This document shows positions 51,481 through 62,100 of a stretch of DNA of 64,000 bases, piece after piece. The position numbers and the translations under genes were made by a program. The notes below the pieces were generated by a model. The model was not told the origin of the DNA, searched no databases, and saw only the letters and a list, made by a program, of their open reading frames with translations. The DNA comes from CAVQEG01 sp963711465 (lineage in GTDB: Bacteria > Bacteroidota > Ignavibacteria > OLB7): contig CAVQEG010000001.1 in NCBI GenBank assembly GCA_963711465.1, positions 1,364,001-1,428,000 of the forward strand, in the 5' to 3' direction. How positions within the stretch are numbered: position 1 is the stretch's first letter; the number at the start of each line of letters is the position of its first letter.

Positions 51481-52066
51481 TGTGGACACCTCCAGGTAGG
51501 GAAGTTGGCTGCTTGCTGGCAATACGCCGGAACCGGGCCGTGGGCTCCCGGCGGGCAGGTCGGGACGGGCCCTGCGGGAATTGGTTCCCCGGAGGCCGGG
51601 CCACTACAGACAACAAAAGGACACCCCGAATCGGCGCGCAGGCCAGATCAGGACATCCGGTTGATTACTGTATTGCGGTTGCTGGCGAAAATGGGTGTGT
51701 TCGGCTGCTCAAGGCAGTGTTGCGCGCAACGCGGTCGACGGCTCCGATCCGCCGCTCGACGCGCATACGTACTTCGACGGTGTCTGCCGGAGAAAGCTCC
51801 ATCGCCGTAGCGACGAATCGACTGACGCGATGGGATATGCCGACGAGCAGACAAGGCCGCAAGTATACTACAAAGCATGTGCCACGCCAAATGCAATTCT
51901 CCATCCCCATCCGGCAGAAGAAACGAGTACTCCCCGATGCGGCCACGAACGGATGAACGGTCGTGTGAGCCCCACCGGGGAGACGAACCATCGGGATGCG
52001 ACGAAGGTGCCGTCGCAACGGCGCCCGAAGCTGCCCGACCGCCGGAGCGTGGCCCGGCAGCCGACG
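51481..52066. other. Long rplL-rpoB intergenic region (rpoB leader)
   Basis: 586 bases on the minus strand with no convincing ORF. It contains a promoter (51860-51891) that would give a roughly 370-base rpoB leader. It also contains a 7-bp hairpin TGCGACG/CGTCGCA (51998-52018) shortly after rplL, without a T run. The segment near 51530-51610 is very GC-rich with several weak inverted repeats. It could house regulation of rpoBC separate from the ribosomal genes. Confidence 0.6.
51860..51891 (-). promoter_or_regulatory. Bacteroidota-type promoter upstream of rpoB
   Basis: On the minus strand TTTG (51891-51888), an exact 20-base spacer and TATACTTG (51867-51860) match TTTG-N20-TAnnTTTG with one mismatch. 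Transcription would start near 51853. Confidence 0.6.
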
Positions 52067-52450
52067 TCACTTCAGCGTGACCGTGGCACCCGCTTCTTCG
52101 AGCTTCTTCTTGAGATCCTCGGCCTCGGCCTTGTCCACACCCTCCTTGACGGCGTTCGGGGCGCCCTCGACGAGGTCCTTGGCCTCCTTGAGTCCGAGTC
52201 CGGTGATCTCTCGCACCGCCTTGATGACGTTGATCTTCTGTGAACCAGCGGCGGTAAGCTCGACGGTGAATTCGGTCTGCTCCTCGGCTGCAGCGGCCTC
52301 GCCACCACCGGCGCCCGGCATCATTCCGCCCATCATCACCGGAGCAGCAGCGGTCACGCCGAACTTATCCTCGAGCGCCTTCTTCAGGTCCGCGGCCTCG
52401 GCAAGCGTCAGGTTGCTGATCTGCTCGACAAGTTCTTCTACGTTCGCCAT
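52067..52450 (-). CDS. rplL: 50S ribosomal protein L7/L12
   Basis: 127 residues. The N-terminal dimer domain (VEELVEQISNLTLAEAADLK), an Ala/Gly/Met hinge and the C-terminal VIKAVREITGLGLKEAKDLV factor-binding domain are all present. AGGA lies ahead of the ATG. It forms the ribosomal stalk with L10, whose gene ends 165 bases upstream. Confidence 0.98.
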   Translation of the reverse strand: MANVEELVEQISNLTLAEAADLKKALEDKFGVTAAAPVMMGGMMPGAGGGEAAAAEEQTEFTVELTAAGSQKINVIKAVREITGLGLKEAKDLVEGAPNAVKEGVDKAEAEDLKKKLEEAGATVTLK

Positions 52451-52615
52451 TGTCGTTGTCCTGATTAATGGAGTATGAAAATTCGTTGTACGAAAGGTCT
52501 ATTGAGACAGCCACGGACCAATGAGAAGCGCCGGGCCAGAGTGCGTACGTACTGAAAACCGTCCGGGGCTCACCCGACGAATCCGGATGCGCAGCGCGCG
52601 CCGGGGGTCGGCGAC

Positions 52616-53149
52616 TCAGGCGGTCTGTGCCTTGGCGACCTCCTCGATAACCGAGGCGAGGTCGCGCATCACGGCGTTGACCGCGCCGACGATACCGGAA
52701 ATGGGAGCGTGAATGGAACCGACGATACCGGCGATCACGTCCTCGCGCGACGGCATCGTCGCAAGCGTCTTGAGCTCGCCCCCATCGTAGATGCGTCCCT
52801 CGACGACGGCGAAGTTCAGCTTCGGTCGGTCCACCTTGGGATCGATGAACGCATCGAGCACACGCGCCGGGGCCGCCGGGTCATCGTAGCCGAGTGCGAT
52901 GCCGGTCTGTCCGACCAGTCGGTCGAAGACGTCCTGCTCGTAGCCGCCGACGTTGCTCAGTGCCCGACGGACAAGCGTATTCTTGGCAACGCGATAGCTG
53001 ATGCCCTTCTGCTTGAATTCGCGACGCAGGCGCATGGTATCGGCCACGTTCAGCCCGGTGAAGTCGACCGAGAAGATGCTCTGCGCACCTCCGATGAGCT
53101 CGGTCAGCTCCGCGACGATTTCCTCTTTGCGTTCTTTGGTCATTGGCAT
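52616..53149 (-). CDS. rplJ: 50S ribosomal protein L10
   Basis: 177 residues from MPMTKERKEE, with AGGAGG eight bases upstream. It has FSVDFTGLNVADTMRLRREF, YRVAKNTLVRRAL and the C-terminal stalk helix IVGAVNAVMRDLASVIEE that binds L7/L12 dimers. It is followed by rplL after 165 bases. In other bacteria L10-L12 autoregulate this mRNA; no such leader is visible here beyond the 93-base gap after rplA. Confidence 0.98.
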   Translation of the reverse strand: MPMTKERKEEIVAELTELIGGAQSIFSVDFTGLNVADTMRLRREFKQKGISYRVAKNTLVRRALSNVGGYEQDVFDRLVGQTGIALGYDDPAAPARVLDAFIDPKVDRPKLNFAVVEGRIYDGGELKTLATMPSREDVIAGIVGSIHAPISGIVGAVNAVMRDLASVIEEVAKAQTA

Positions 53150-53242
53150 GGAAGCCGCCTCCTACAGGGGTACTCCAGGATGAAAATCTCGATCTGCTTG
53201 TATGCGAACACTGGCGCTCGACCCGCCGTCCGGCGGACGGTC

Positions 53243-53950
53243 TCAGGCGTGCTTTTCGGTGGCACCGAGGCTTGCCTCCTCGACGTGCACACCGGGGCCC
53301 ATCGTCGAGCTGATCGTCACGCCGCGCACGTAGCGACCCTTTGCGCTCGTCGGCTTGGCCCGCATCACGCTTGCGAACAGTGCATGAATGTTGTCGACCA
53401 GCTGGGCGGCACCGAAGGATGCCTTGCCGATCGATGCGTGGACGATACCGTGGCGATCGACGCGGTATTCGATCTTGCCGGCCTTGACCTCGCCGACGGC
53501 GGTGGCGACGTCGGCCGTCACGGTGCCCGCCTTCGGGTTCGGCATCAGTCCGCGAGGACCGAGCACGCGCCCGAGCTTACCGAGCTCGCCCATGACGTCG
53601 GGCGTGGCGATGACGACGTCGAAGTCGGTCCAGCCGCCCTTGATACGCTCGAGCACATCCTCGAAGCCGACGAAGTCGGCGCCGGCCTGGCGCGCCTCAT
53701 CCTGCTTTCCCTCGCGGGTGACGACCAGCACGCGGACGGACTTGCCGGTGCCATGCGGCAGCGCGACGGTGCCCCGCACGAGCTGATCGGCCTTGCGAGG
53801 GTCGACGCCGAGCCGGATGGCGATATCGACCGACTCGTCGAATTTCGCCGTGGCATTGGTCTTGACCAGGTCCACCGCCTCGGCCAATGGATACTGGCCG
53901 CTCGAGTCGACCTTCTTGACCACGTTCAGGAAACGCTTGCTGTGCTTCAT
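53243..53950 (-). CDS. rplA: 50S ribosomal protein L1
   Basis: 235 residues from MKHSKRFLNVV; the ORF extends upstream without support. It has KFDESVDIAIRLGVDPRKAD, LVRGTVALPHGTGK, LGRVLGPRGLMPNPKAGTV and KIEYRVDRHGIVHASIGK. Normal length. In many bacteria L1 represses its own L11-L1 mRNA. Follows rplK by 64 bases. Confidence 0.98.
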   Translation of the reverse strand: MKHSKRFLNVVKKVDSSGQYPLAEAVDLVKTNATAKFDESVDIAIRLGVDPRKADQLVRGTVALPHGTGKSVRVLVVTREGKQDEARQAGADFVGFEDVLERIKGGWTDFDVVIATPDVMGELGKLGRVLGPRGLMPNPKAGTVTADVATAVGEVKAGKIEYRVDRHGIVHASIGKASFGAAQLVDNIHALFASVMRAKPTSAKGRYVRGVTISSTMGPGVHVEEASLGATEKHA

Positions 53951-54014
53951 ATCTGAGTGATTCGTTCGATTGCGTCGACGTACTCGCACACGGCTCCGCG
54001 ATGGGGCAACCGGC

Positions 54015-54440
54015 TCATCCCTCGACGGTGATTCCCATCGACCGCGCCGTGCCGGCAAGCATCCGCACGGCACTGTCGACCGAGTCGCAGTTGAGATCCT
54101 TCATCTTCGTCTCGGCGATCTCCTCGAGCTGCTTGCGCGAGACCTTCGCCACCTTGACACGATTCGGCTCGGCCGATCCCTTCGCCGCATTGACGGCCTT
54201 GGCAATCAGTACCGACGCCGGCGGGGACTTCACGACGAAGGTGAACGACTTGTCCGAGTAGAAGCTCACCTGCACCGGCGTCAGGATCCCACCGTCCTTC
54301 TGCGTCTTGGCGTTGAACTGCTTGACGAACTCCATTCCGTTGAGCCCACGCTGACCGAAGGCGGGGCCGACCGGCGGCGCCATCGATGCCTGCCCGGCGG
54401 GAATCTGGAGCTTGAATGATCCGAGAAGTTTCTTGGCCAT
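54015..54440 (-). CDS. rplK: 50S ribosomal protein L11
   Basis: 141 residues from MAKKLLGSFKL, the normal length. It has LQIPAGQASMAPPVGPAFGQ, NGMEFVKQFNAKTQ and the C-terminal RNA-binding domain ending MLAGTARSMGITVEG. Part of the GTPase-associated centre of the ribosome. Follows nusG by 69 bases. Confidence 0.98.
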   Translation of the reverse strand: MAKKLLGSFKLQIPAGQASMAPPVGPAFGQRGLNGMEFVKQFNAKTQKDGGILTPVQVSFYSDKSFTFVVKSPPASVLIAKAVNAAKGSAEPNRVKVAKVSRKQLEEIAETKMKDLNCDSVDSAVRMLAGTARSMGITVEG

Positions 54441-54509
54441 ATCTGGTTTACACCTGCGTTGCGCCGCCGCAGCACGTGCCGCCGACCCCATGCCGGCAGA
54501 CGCGCTCGT

Positions 54510-55064
54510 CTAGCGTTCGATTTCGACCTGGGAAAAGTCCAGCTCCACCGGCGTCTTGCGTCCGAAAATCGAGACCTCCACCTTCAGCTTCTGCTTCGAG
54601 TGGTTGACCTCGCGGACGAACCCGCTGAAGTTGTTGAACGGTCCGTCGATCACCTTCACCGGATCGCCCTCGCGGAAGGACTCGACGATCGTCTCGATGT
54701 GCTTGCGCTCCTCGACCCGGTCGAGAATCTTCCCGATCTCGTCAGGACGCAGCGGCACAGGCTCCGTCTTCGTTCCCACGAAGCTGATCACCGATGGGAC
54801 GTTCTGAATGACGTCCTTTACCTTCTTGGTCAGCACCGCCTCGACCAGGACGTACCCCGGCAGAAAGTTCTTCTGTCGCGTGCGCTTCTTGCCGTCGCGT
54901 ACCTCGAAGACCTTCTCCTGCGGAATCAGTACCGTCGGCACCAGCTCCTGCAGTCCCTCGAGCTCCAGCTCGCTCTCCAGCAGCTGCTTGACACGCGCCT
55001 CGTGTCCCGAATAGGTGCGCAGCGCATACCACCGCCTCTGGATTGTCGACTCATCTGCTGACAT
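54510..55064 (-). CDS. nusG: Transcription antitermination/pausing factor NusG
   Basis: 184 residues. The ATG at 55064 follows the secE stop by 6 bases; a GTG just before it is possible. The NGN domain (RRWYALRTYSGHEARVKQLL, KNFLPGYVLVEAVL, VPSVISFVGT) and C-terminal KOW (DGPFNNFSGFVREVNHSKQK) are intact. It binds RNA polymerase and couples it to the ribosome or Rho. Confidence 0.98.
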   Translation of the reverse strand: MSADESTIQRRWYALRTYSGHEARVKQLLESELELEGLQELVPTVLIPQEKVFEVRDGKKRTRQKNFLPGYVLVEAVLTKKVKDVIQNVPSVISFVGTKTEPVPLRPDEIGKILDRVEERKHIETIVESFREGDPVKVIDGPFNNFSGFVREVNHSKQKLKVEVSIFGRKTPVELDFSQVEIER

Positions 55065-55070
55065 CACTAC

Positions 55071-55256
55071 CTAGAATAGAAGACCAAAGAACTGCGTGAA
55101 GATCTGGTCGACGACGAAGACCAATGCGGCGATCACCAGCATTCCGACGATCGTCACGATCGTCGACTCCTGCAGCTGATCCTTGCTCGGCCACGAGACT
55201 TTCTTCATCTCGGCACCGACGCCCTGAAGGAAGCCGACAATGTTCTGCTTGGCCAT
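55071..55256 (-). CDS. secE: Preprotein translocase subunit SecE
   Basis: A 61-residue single-span form. It has an amphipathic cytoplasmic helix (GVGAEMKKVSWPSKDQL, with the conserved WPS) followed by one membrane segment VTIVGMLVIAALVFVVDQI. This is the minimal SecE typical outside enterobacteria. It lies between tRNA-Trp and nusG, the standard location. Confidence 0.97.
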   Translation of the reverse strand: MAKQNIVGFLQGVGAEMKKVSWPSKDQLQESTIVTIVGMLVIAALVFVVDQIFTQFFGLLF

Positions 55257-55330
55257 GACTGGTTCGCTCGCCTCATCGTTTGCTGTTGTTCCCGCGTCGC
55301 ATTCACCCTTGCGCTGCAACGGGGCCTGAG

Positions 55331-55403
<73 letters not shown>

Positions 55404-55414
55404 TCATCCGGCAG

Positions 55415-55487
55415 AGCGGGAGACGGGACTCGAACCCGCGACCAACAGCTTGGAAGGCTGTGACTCTACCAACTGAGTTACTCCCGC
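55415..55487 (-). tRNA. tRNA-Gly (UCC anticodon)
   Basis: 73-nt cloverleaf with acceptor GCGGGAG/CTCCCGC, discriminator U and anticodon loop CTTCCAA giving UCC (reads GGA/GGG). The T-arm is GCGGGTTCGAGTCCCGT. CCA is not encoded. It lies 11 bases upstream of tRNA-Trp. Confidence 0.97.
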
Positions 55488-55540
55488 GTGCTTCGACGTC
55501 GCTACCGAGCTCCCGCTCCACCGCCGCTTCGACGCATGAG

Positions 55541-55613
<73 letters not shown>

Positions 55614-55894
55614 GATACTGTCGGGAAGGTGCGGTGAAATGGAATCGCGCCACGCATCCGCATGGCGCGGCGACCGCCCGGTGGCTGCCGGTGCGTCGGT
55701 GATTCCGTCTCAAGCAACTCCCGCGAGTTCGTTCGTCGCGACGCCTCAGGTGCGCCGCTGATCGGCCCCCGGCCAATCGGTGCGGTAGCGCCGGTCAGAT
55801 CGCCTCAGGTGCGACCGCCGACGTCGTAGCGTAGCTTGTCGTTCGGATCTGTTGAAAAGAACCGCGAGCGGCTCGTCCGGCCGCTCGTCTGCGG

Positions 55895-55977
<83 letters not shown>

Positions 55978-56029
55978 CGCCGATCTCCCGGTCACCGCCG
56001 TGGCGGCACCGGGAATCAACAAGAGCCTG

Positions 56030-56061
56030 CAAATATAGATGGGGGCCAAAGTCGACGCAAA
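56030..56061 (-). promoter_or_regulatory. Perfect Bacteroidota-type promoter for the tRNA-secE-nusG cluster
   Basis: On the minus strand TTTG (56061-56058), an exact 20-base spacer and TATATTTG (56037-56030) fit TTTG-N20-TAnnTTTG with no mismatch. Predicted transcription starts near 56023, about 45 bases before tRNA-Tyr. Confidence 0.8.
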
Positions 56062-56153
56062 GCGAATTTCTGGTTATTACAAATCGCACCTGCGCCGAAC
56101 CGGTTCCGTCCCCCCCGGTTCGGCGCACGTGCGTCAAGCGCCTCCCGACAAAA

Positions 56154-56984
56154 TCACCCTCCCGCCGACAGGACCGCCGTCATCGTCGCGTAGTAGCCGG
56201 GAATCGGAATACGGTAATCGGAGCCCTGATAATTCGCCTCCACGACCGTCCCCTCCCGCTGCTCTCGCACCACCGCTCCCAGCGACGGCGCTATCCACGT
56301 CGTCCGGCTTACGGTCGCTGCGTTGAACGGGATTACGATCCGGCCGATCGGCGAATCGATCAACGCAGAAATCTGCACGATCAGATGGTGCGTCGTCTTC
56401 GTCGACTGGTAGGACGCCGTTCCCACGGTGATCGCCTCGCTCCCCGACGCGACAGCCGAATCCACGACGCCGATCTTTATTCCCGCAAGCCCCGGTATGT
56501 TCAGATCGTAGTTGACCGTATCCGCCGCCTCGCCAACCAGCCACGACGCTGTCGCTGCCCCCAGCGTCGCCTCATGCCGCCAGTCGCGACCGAAGTCGAG
56601 CGCCGCCAGCCCCGTCACGTCCACCTCCGGCAGCAGCGATGCGTAGCGGTCCACCTCGTTGCTGCTCGAGGACTGCTGCAGGTAGACCGTGTCGGCAACG
56701 TTGACCAGCGAACCCGCCGAAAACACGCTGTCGACGTATACCGCGACGCCCGTGCGGCCATGGACACTGCCCGAGGTGTTGATCAGCGTCCACGTGCGCG
56801 TCCGCGTCTCCTGCTGCGCGCCCGTCTCCGCGTCGGTCGCGTAACTGGTGTACTCGTAGCGCGCACCCGACTTGAAGCTCATCGACTGCGGCGGCGGCTG
56901 CTGGCCGTTGTCGGTTGGCGTCTGCGTGCACGCGGCGGCGAGGGTCGCCAGCATCGCGCTCAGGATGTATACCGTTGGTCTCAT
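56154..56984 (-). CDS. Exported lipoprotein, unknown function
   Basis: 276 residues, not recognised. It has a lipoprotein signal (MRPTVYILSAMLATLAAAC, Cys19 after LAAA). The mature part is Ser/Thr/Val-rich with alternating strands, for example FKSGARYEYTSYATD and YQSTKTTHHLIVQISALID, and ends in IPGYYATMTAVLSAGG. This looks like an extracytoplasmic beta-rich protein. It is the last gene of the minus-strand run at the right edge, 133 bases after the 661-residue barrel protein, and could be its accessory lipoprotein. Confidence 0.65.
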   Translation of the reverse strand: MRPTVYILSAMLATLAAACTQTPTDNGQQPPPQSMSFKSGARYEYTSYATDAETGAQQETRTRTWTLINTSGSVHGRTGVAVYVDSVFSAGSLVNVADTVYLQQSSSSNEVDRYASLLPEVDVTGLAALDFGRDWRHEATLGAATASWLVGEAADTVNYDLNIPGLAGIKIGVVDSAVASGSEAITVGTASYQSTKTTHHLIVQISALIDSPIGRIVIPFNAATVSRTTWIAPSLGAVVREQREGTVVEANYQGSDYRIPIPGYYATMTAVLSAGG

Positions 56985-57117
56985 GGGTGTTCGCTTCTCA
57001 TTGTTGTGTTGAATTCTCCCGTACCCTCACCTCGCCCTCCAGGGCATCGTATGACACCGCTGTCGGCCTGCGGTTTCCCCCCCCCAACATCGTGCCCCCC
57101 TGCCCGAGGCCGTCGGC

Positions 57118-59103
57118 TCACCACTTCGTTCCCAGCGTCGTCCGGAAGACGAACTCCTTGTAGTCCAGCGCCGCGTTGATCGAGTTGGAATAAATCGTCT
57201 GGTCGGCACGCAGCTCCAGGAACCCGTAGCCCCACAGTCCGATCGAGGTCGTTGCAAAGATCCCGGTGCGGTCGTCGCGCCCGGATTCGTTCGCGATCGA
57301 CACGCCGAGGGAGCTCGTCCAGTCGTCGAACAGCGTGTAGGCGCCGGACAGGTCGAAGGTGAAGACACGCGAGGATTCACCGCCGAGGTCGATGCCCGAG
57401 GTGCTGACGCCCGCATAGAGACTGAGCGGGAATTTGAAGAAGACCGAGTGATAGAACGTAAGCGTCGAGATGTCGTAGCGACTCGTTTCCACCGAGCCCA
57501 TGGTCGTGGAATTTGACTGTGTGGAGAACGTGAGATTCGACGCATTGCGTACACCACCGATCTCGAAGCTGTAGCCGGCCAGCGCCGTGAGCATGATCGT
57601 CGAGGCGTCGTAGGCGTAGGAGGTGTCGGCCGATGCGCTCGACTGCAGGTACGGCGAGACGATCACCCGCAGCCACGGGAGCTTGCGGATGTTCACCCCC
57701 ACGCCCGCACTGTACGACGTCAGCGTCGTTGTCGCCGGATTCACATCGAGCAGGTTGTCGTGTTCGGTGCGGAACGATCCGGTGAAGGACAGCTGCTGCG
57801 AGAGCAGTCGCTGGTCGAACTGCGCCTGGTAGCGAACCAGATCGTGCCGCAGATTCGGCGCGCCGAGCGACTGATAGCCCGGGCCGACCATATCGATCGA
57901 TCCGGAGAATCGCGTCGCCGACTGCGGCACCCATACCTTCGCGTGCAGATTGTACGCCCAGTCGGCGCTCGAGCTCACCTTCAGATCGAACGCATCGCTG
58001 ATGAACCCGGGGATGTCGGGGTTGACCACCGACCCGCTCGTGAGGTCGTGCGTTGTGACACCGAGCGATGCCTCACCGCCGAAGGACACCTGGTTCGGAA
58101 TGATCTCGATCTCCGAGGACGCGCCCACCACGTAGTTGGCCATCGGCGTCAGCGGCAACGCCACCGTGTCGGGGAGCAACGTCGTGTCGAGCGGAATGGT
58201 CGCCTTGTCATCGATCGCGTAGAGAGCCGTGAGAATGAAATTCGATCCCTCCAGTCGGCCGAAGCCGATGCGCCCGGCGGCCAGCGTACGATCGTACGTC
58301 GGATCGGGAAGCTGGAATTCCACCGAACGAAACGGATCGGGAAAGCCGCCGAGATCGACACGGCTGCGGGTGCGACCGCCGGCGCCGGCGATGTAGAATT
58401 TTCCCGGATTGAATTCGACGTTCGCACCGGTGACGGCCGCGCCCTGGAGCGTGAGCGACGAGTATGTCGGATAGGTGACGCCCACTTCGAGCGCCGGGAA
58501 GTTCATGAAGAAACTCTCGGTAGCCGAGGCCAGCCCCAGATCCTTCAGCTGCGAAACACTCTCGGAGAGCTTCTGATCGCGGAGCTTCTCGATGTCGGTC
58601 AGCTCCTTGAGCCGCGCGACATCCGCCATTCCCTCCTCACCGTAGTGTGTGAGTGAATCACGGACGCGATCGATTCCTTCGGATTCCTCCAGCGCCTTGA
58701 GGTCGTACAGATCGGAAATCTTGTCGTAGGCCCGATTGAGCAGCGTCGACTCGAGCATCGATCGGTCGAGCCCGAATCGGATGCTGTTGATGCGCTGGCG
58801 TGAGGTGCTGTTCTCCGTCGACAGCAGCACGTCGAGTGTGAAGGGCACGCCGTAGATGGAGGCAGTGGGTGAGAATTCCCATCGGGCGAAATCGTCGGGG
58901 ATCTCCGAATACGATCCACTGCGATTGGAGACCTCGCCGACGAGCCGGCTCTCACCGGAGAAGATGAACGGAGGGCGGCTCGGTGCCGGAATCGGCGTCC
59001 TTCGGGCGGTCGAGTCCACCTGAGCCCCGGCCGTGGTCGCCAGGCCAACCAGCCCGAGCCACAGCGTGAACATCCAGCGGCAGATGCGGCAGGCGTCGAT
59101 CAT
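57118..59103 (-). CDS. Secreted outer-membrane beta-barrel-like protein of unknown function
   Basis: 661 residues from MIDACRICRW, with a signal peptide (LWLGLVGLATTAGAQ). The ATG overlaps the previous stop by 4 bases. The middle (about residues 100-170) is helical and polar, with IEKLRDQKLSESVSQLKDLG likely a short coiled coil. The rest is alternating aromatic/polar strands, such as TLTFYHSVFFKFPLSLYAG and GYGFLELRADQTIYSN, ending in FRTTLGTKW. A final aromatic residue is typical of outer-membrane barrels. No family recognised. Translational coupling ties it to the 1484-residue protein. Confidence 0.65.
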   Translation of the reverse strand: MIDACRICRWMFTLWLGLVGLATTAGAQVDSTARRTPIPAPSRPPFIFSGESRLVGEVSNRSGSYSEIPDDFARWEFSPTASIYGVPFTLDVLLSTENSTSRQRINSIRFGLDRSMLESTLLNRAYDKISDLYDLKALEESEGIDRVRDSLTHYGEEGMADVARLKELTDIEKLRDQKLSESVSQLKDLGLASATESFFMNFPALEVGVTYPTYSSLTLQGAAVTGANVEFNPGKFYIAGAGGRTRSRVDLGGFPDPFRSVEFQLPDPTYDRTLAAGRIGFGRLEGSNFILTALYAIDDKATIPLDTTLLPDTVALPLTPMANYVVGASSEIEIIPNQVSFGGEASLGVTTHDLTSGSVVNPDIPGFISDAFDLKVSSSADWAYNLHAKVWVPQSATRFSGSIDMVGPGYQSLGAPNLRHDLVRYQAQFDQRLLSQQLSFTGSFRTEHDNLLDVNPATTTLTSYSAGVGVNIRKLPWLRVIVSPYLQSSASADTSYAYDASTIMLTALAGYSFEIGGVRNASNLTFSTQSNSTTMGSVETSRYDISTLTFYHSVFFKFPLSLYAGVSTSGIDLGGESSRVFTFDLSGAYTLFDDWTSSLGVSIANESGRDDRTGIFATTSIGLWGYGFLELRADQTIYSNSINAALDYKEFVFRTTLGTKW

Positions 59104-62100
59104 TCCGGTCCCGACCCGTCCTTCGGTGCGTCCGATCCGCCACCCGGCTGCAGCACGATCGTGTCGACGTACACCAGACGACCGCCCGGCGCGTTGGCAA
59201 TCGTCATCGCCGACGGATTGGCGTCCTGCCGCAGGTACTCGTATTCCCGCACCACCACTCGATACGGTCCCGACTTCTCGCCCGAGGTGATCGTGTCGGG
59301 ACCCGACGGTCCGGACGAACCCGGGACGTCGATCTGTTCGCTGACCCATACCATCTTCTCCTTGTATTCCTTCGACCACTGTGGTTTGAGTTCGTACACG
59401 TTGTCGTCGAACGGCGTCCAGCTCGTCGGCTCGTCGATCGGGCCCTCCGCCCGCTGAATCGACGCGTAGAACCGTCGGCTCTGCCCGATGCTCTTGTAGA
59501 GATCGGTGGCGTCGACCGCCTTGGTATTGACCCCGAGCGTACCGCTGACCGCGACGCGGAACTTCGTGCGATTGCTCTGGAAGACCACCGCGGCGACGCG
59601 CTCGGGGGCGACCTGCGCGAAGTCCGCCAGGACGATGCGCGACAGGTGCGCGCCGTCGCGCGAGGCCGGCTGGTAGCGCGCGAGCGCCAGACGGATGAAC
59701 GGATAGTAGGCGGGACCGGCGTCGACTTCGATGTCACAGTACCAGAGCCGTCGCTCTTCATCGTACTCCGGTTTGTAGCCGACGACGTTGACGCTCACGC
59801 CGGGCACCTCTTCGATCGAGAGATCGGTACCGACGTGGGCTCGCGACGCGCCGGTGAAGTTGCCGGTCGACGGCGCGGCGTAGGTCGGGAATCCCGACCA
59901 GATGGGATCCATGCCCCACTGGGTGACGAAGGCGCGCAACGGGCTGGCTTCGGGAACGCCGGCACTCGGCAGTGCCGCGATGAACCCCTTGGTATCACCG
60001 ATGCTCGGCGTACGGTAGATCACCACGCCGAGCAGTTCGCCCTCGCCGGAGGAGTACCACGGGCGATCGAGGTAGATGCGCAGACCGCCACCGCACCGTC
60101 GACTGACGATCTGATCCGGTCCGGGCGGCTGCCGATCCCAGCCGAACGTGGGAACGACGTAGAGAACCTTGGGAGCCGCGGGGCGGGCGGAATTCGGAAC
60201 GCTGACTTCAAGGGCCTCGCCCGTGCGGGTGATGTTCGCATTGTTCGACCAGATCTCCTGCGGGAAGTATTCCCGGAAGCGCGTCGTTCCGACGAGGTTG
60301 TAGCGCACGATCCGGTGGCGGGTGTCCTGGAATTCATGGCGGAATTTCTCGTCCGGCGAGACGTGCGGATACTCCCCCTGCGTCGGATAGCTGACCGGAA
60401 TCGACACCTCATTGTTCATGAAGTCCTCGATGGTCAGTTCGAAGACGTGGGCCGAGCCGGCGAGGGTCCGTCGGGTGCGGTCGTCGCTGCCGGGCTGGTC
60501 GTGCGGTCCGCTCTCGGCCAGGTTGTCGACGTACTCGTCCCAGACGGCAAGCAGTTCCACCTTGCCGGTGGAGATCGCGCTGAGCATGAATTTCCCCGTC
60601 AGCAGCGCGTAGGTACTTCCAACGGTCGGTTTGGTCGCCGCCATCTTCGGGATCGTCGGCTCGCATAGCGGCTGCTGCACCGCATGCACCAGCCGGAGCT
60701 CCCGCCACGGCGTGAACATCCAGTGCAGTCCCGCGCGAATCGGCCCCTCGAGATCCGGCTTGTGACCGAGCCACGACCACATCCCCATTTTCTGGAGATC
60801 GTCGCTGCCGTCGTTGGGGTCCTTCCCGAAGTGTGAGCCATAGCGGACCGTGGCGACCTGCGCCTTGGCGAGGTAGACGGTGAGTTCCCGGCGGGCCGCG
60901 TCCCATGTCGGCACGCCGTCGTGAGAGAACGTCTCGTCACACGAATCACCCTCCATGGTGCCCGGACGTTCGACGATCCGCAGACGGAACGGCTGCGCGT
61001 CGGGCCACGCGCCATCGAATCGTACATGCGTGAGGTAGACGGTGGGCGTCGCGTCGAACTTCAGCCGCGTCACGCTCGATCCACCGCCACCGAGCGGGCC
61101 CTCGGAGGTCACTCCCGGCAGATCGCGGAAGTACGCACCCCGCGCGATCGCGTCGGGCAGATATGGCAGCACGATCTGGTCGGTGTCGTGAATCACGTAC
61201 TGCCCGGGCGCAAGTCCCTCCCCCCGTTCAACCAGCGGAGTGTCACCCGTCGGCGTCGTGATTTCGATCGGCGTGTGATGGCGCTTGTTCTTGTCGAGCG
61301 AGGAGGCGGGCGAACCCGCCGTGGTCACCAGCGCAATGCCGACCACGGGCTCGAGCGCGGCAGTCTCGGGGTTCCAGATAGACACGTCCAGCAGCGTCCC
61401 CTCTTCCTTTCGCGCGATGTTGAACCAGAGCTGGTAGTCACCGCCGTCGCCCATGGCTTTGTCGAACATTCCGTGGAGTTCAGCCATCAGCTGCGAGGTC
61501 TTCGGGGGCACGACGTGGCGCTGACTGTCGGCACGATAGCCGCGTCCAAGGAGCACGTCGCGCAGGGCGGTGTCTGCGATCTGGGCGAACGTGTTGTACG
61601 ACTCGGCAGTGCGATCGTAGTTGCTGCGGATCACCATGTGCTCGACCGATTCGCCCTCCCATATCGGGTGGCGCAGGACGATCGCGGGTGCGATGAGCGG
61701 ATCGTAGCGCTGGAACGTGATCGGCTTCGACGGATGACCGGCGTCGGCGCTCTTCAGATCCGGGTCATCGAACGGTCGGCTGTTGCCGGCGACGTCGACC
61801 CAGCGGGCGCGCATCCGGTAGGTGCGGCCGAAGCGCAGCCATGGCAGCGAACCCGGCTCGACCTTCGCGTTGACCTCGAGATTGATTCCCTCCAGCTGAC
61901 TGCCCGGCGCGTGCAGCACGAGCTCGGAGTGCTCGGTCTGCTGCAGTCCGTCGGTCTGCGAGACGATCGTCCGCCCGGGGCGCGGCGCGCAGAGACTCCA
62001 TCCGGTCCACTGGAAGAGCATCTCATGGAGGTAGAAGTCCGCATCGGGTGCCTCGTCGCTCGTAGCCGATCCGGCCTTGACGTAGCCCTCCTCGACGACG

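Noticed and set aside
49093..51810. 905-residue open frame on the plus strand opposite rpoB
   Set aside because: Same cause; low-complexity Arg/Asp/His-rich composition and no start signal.
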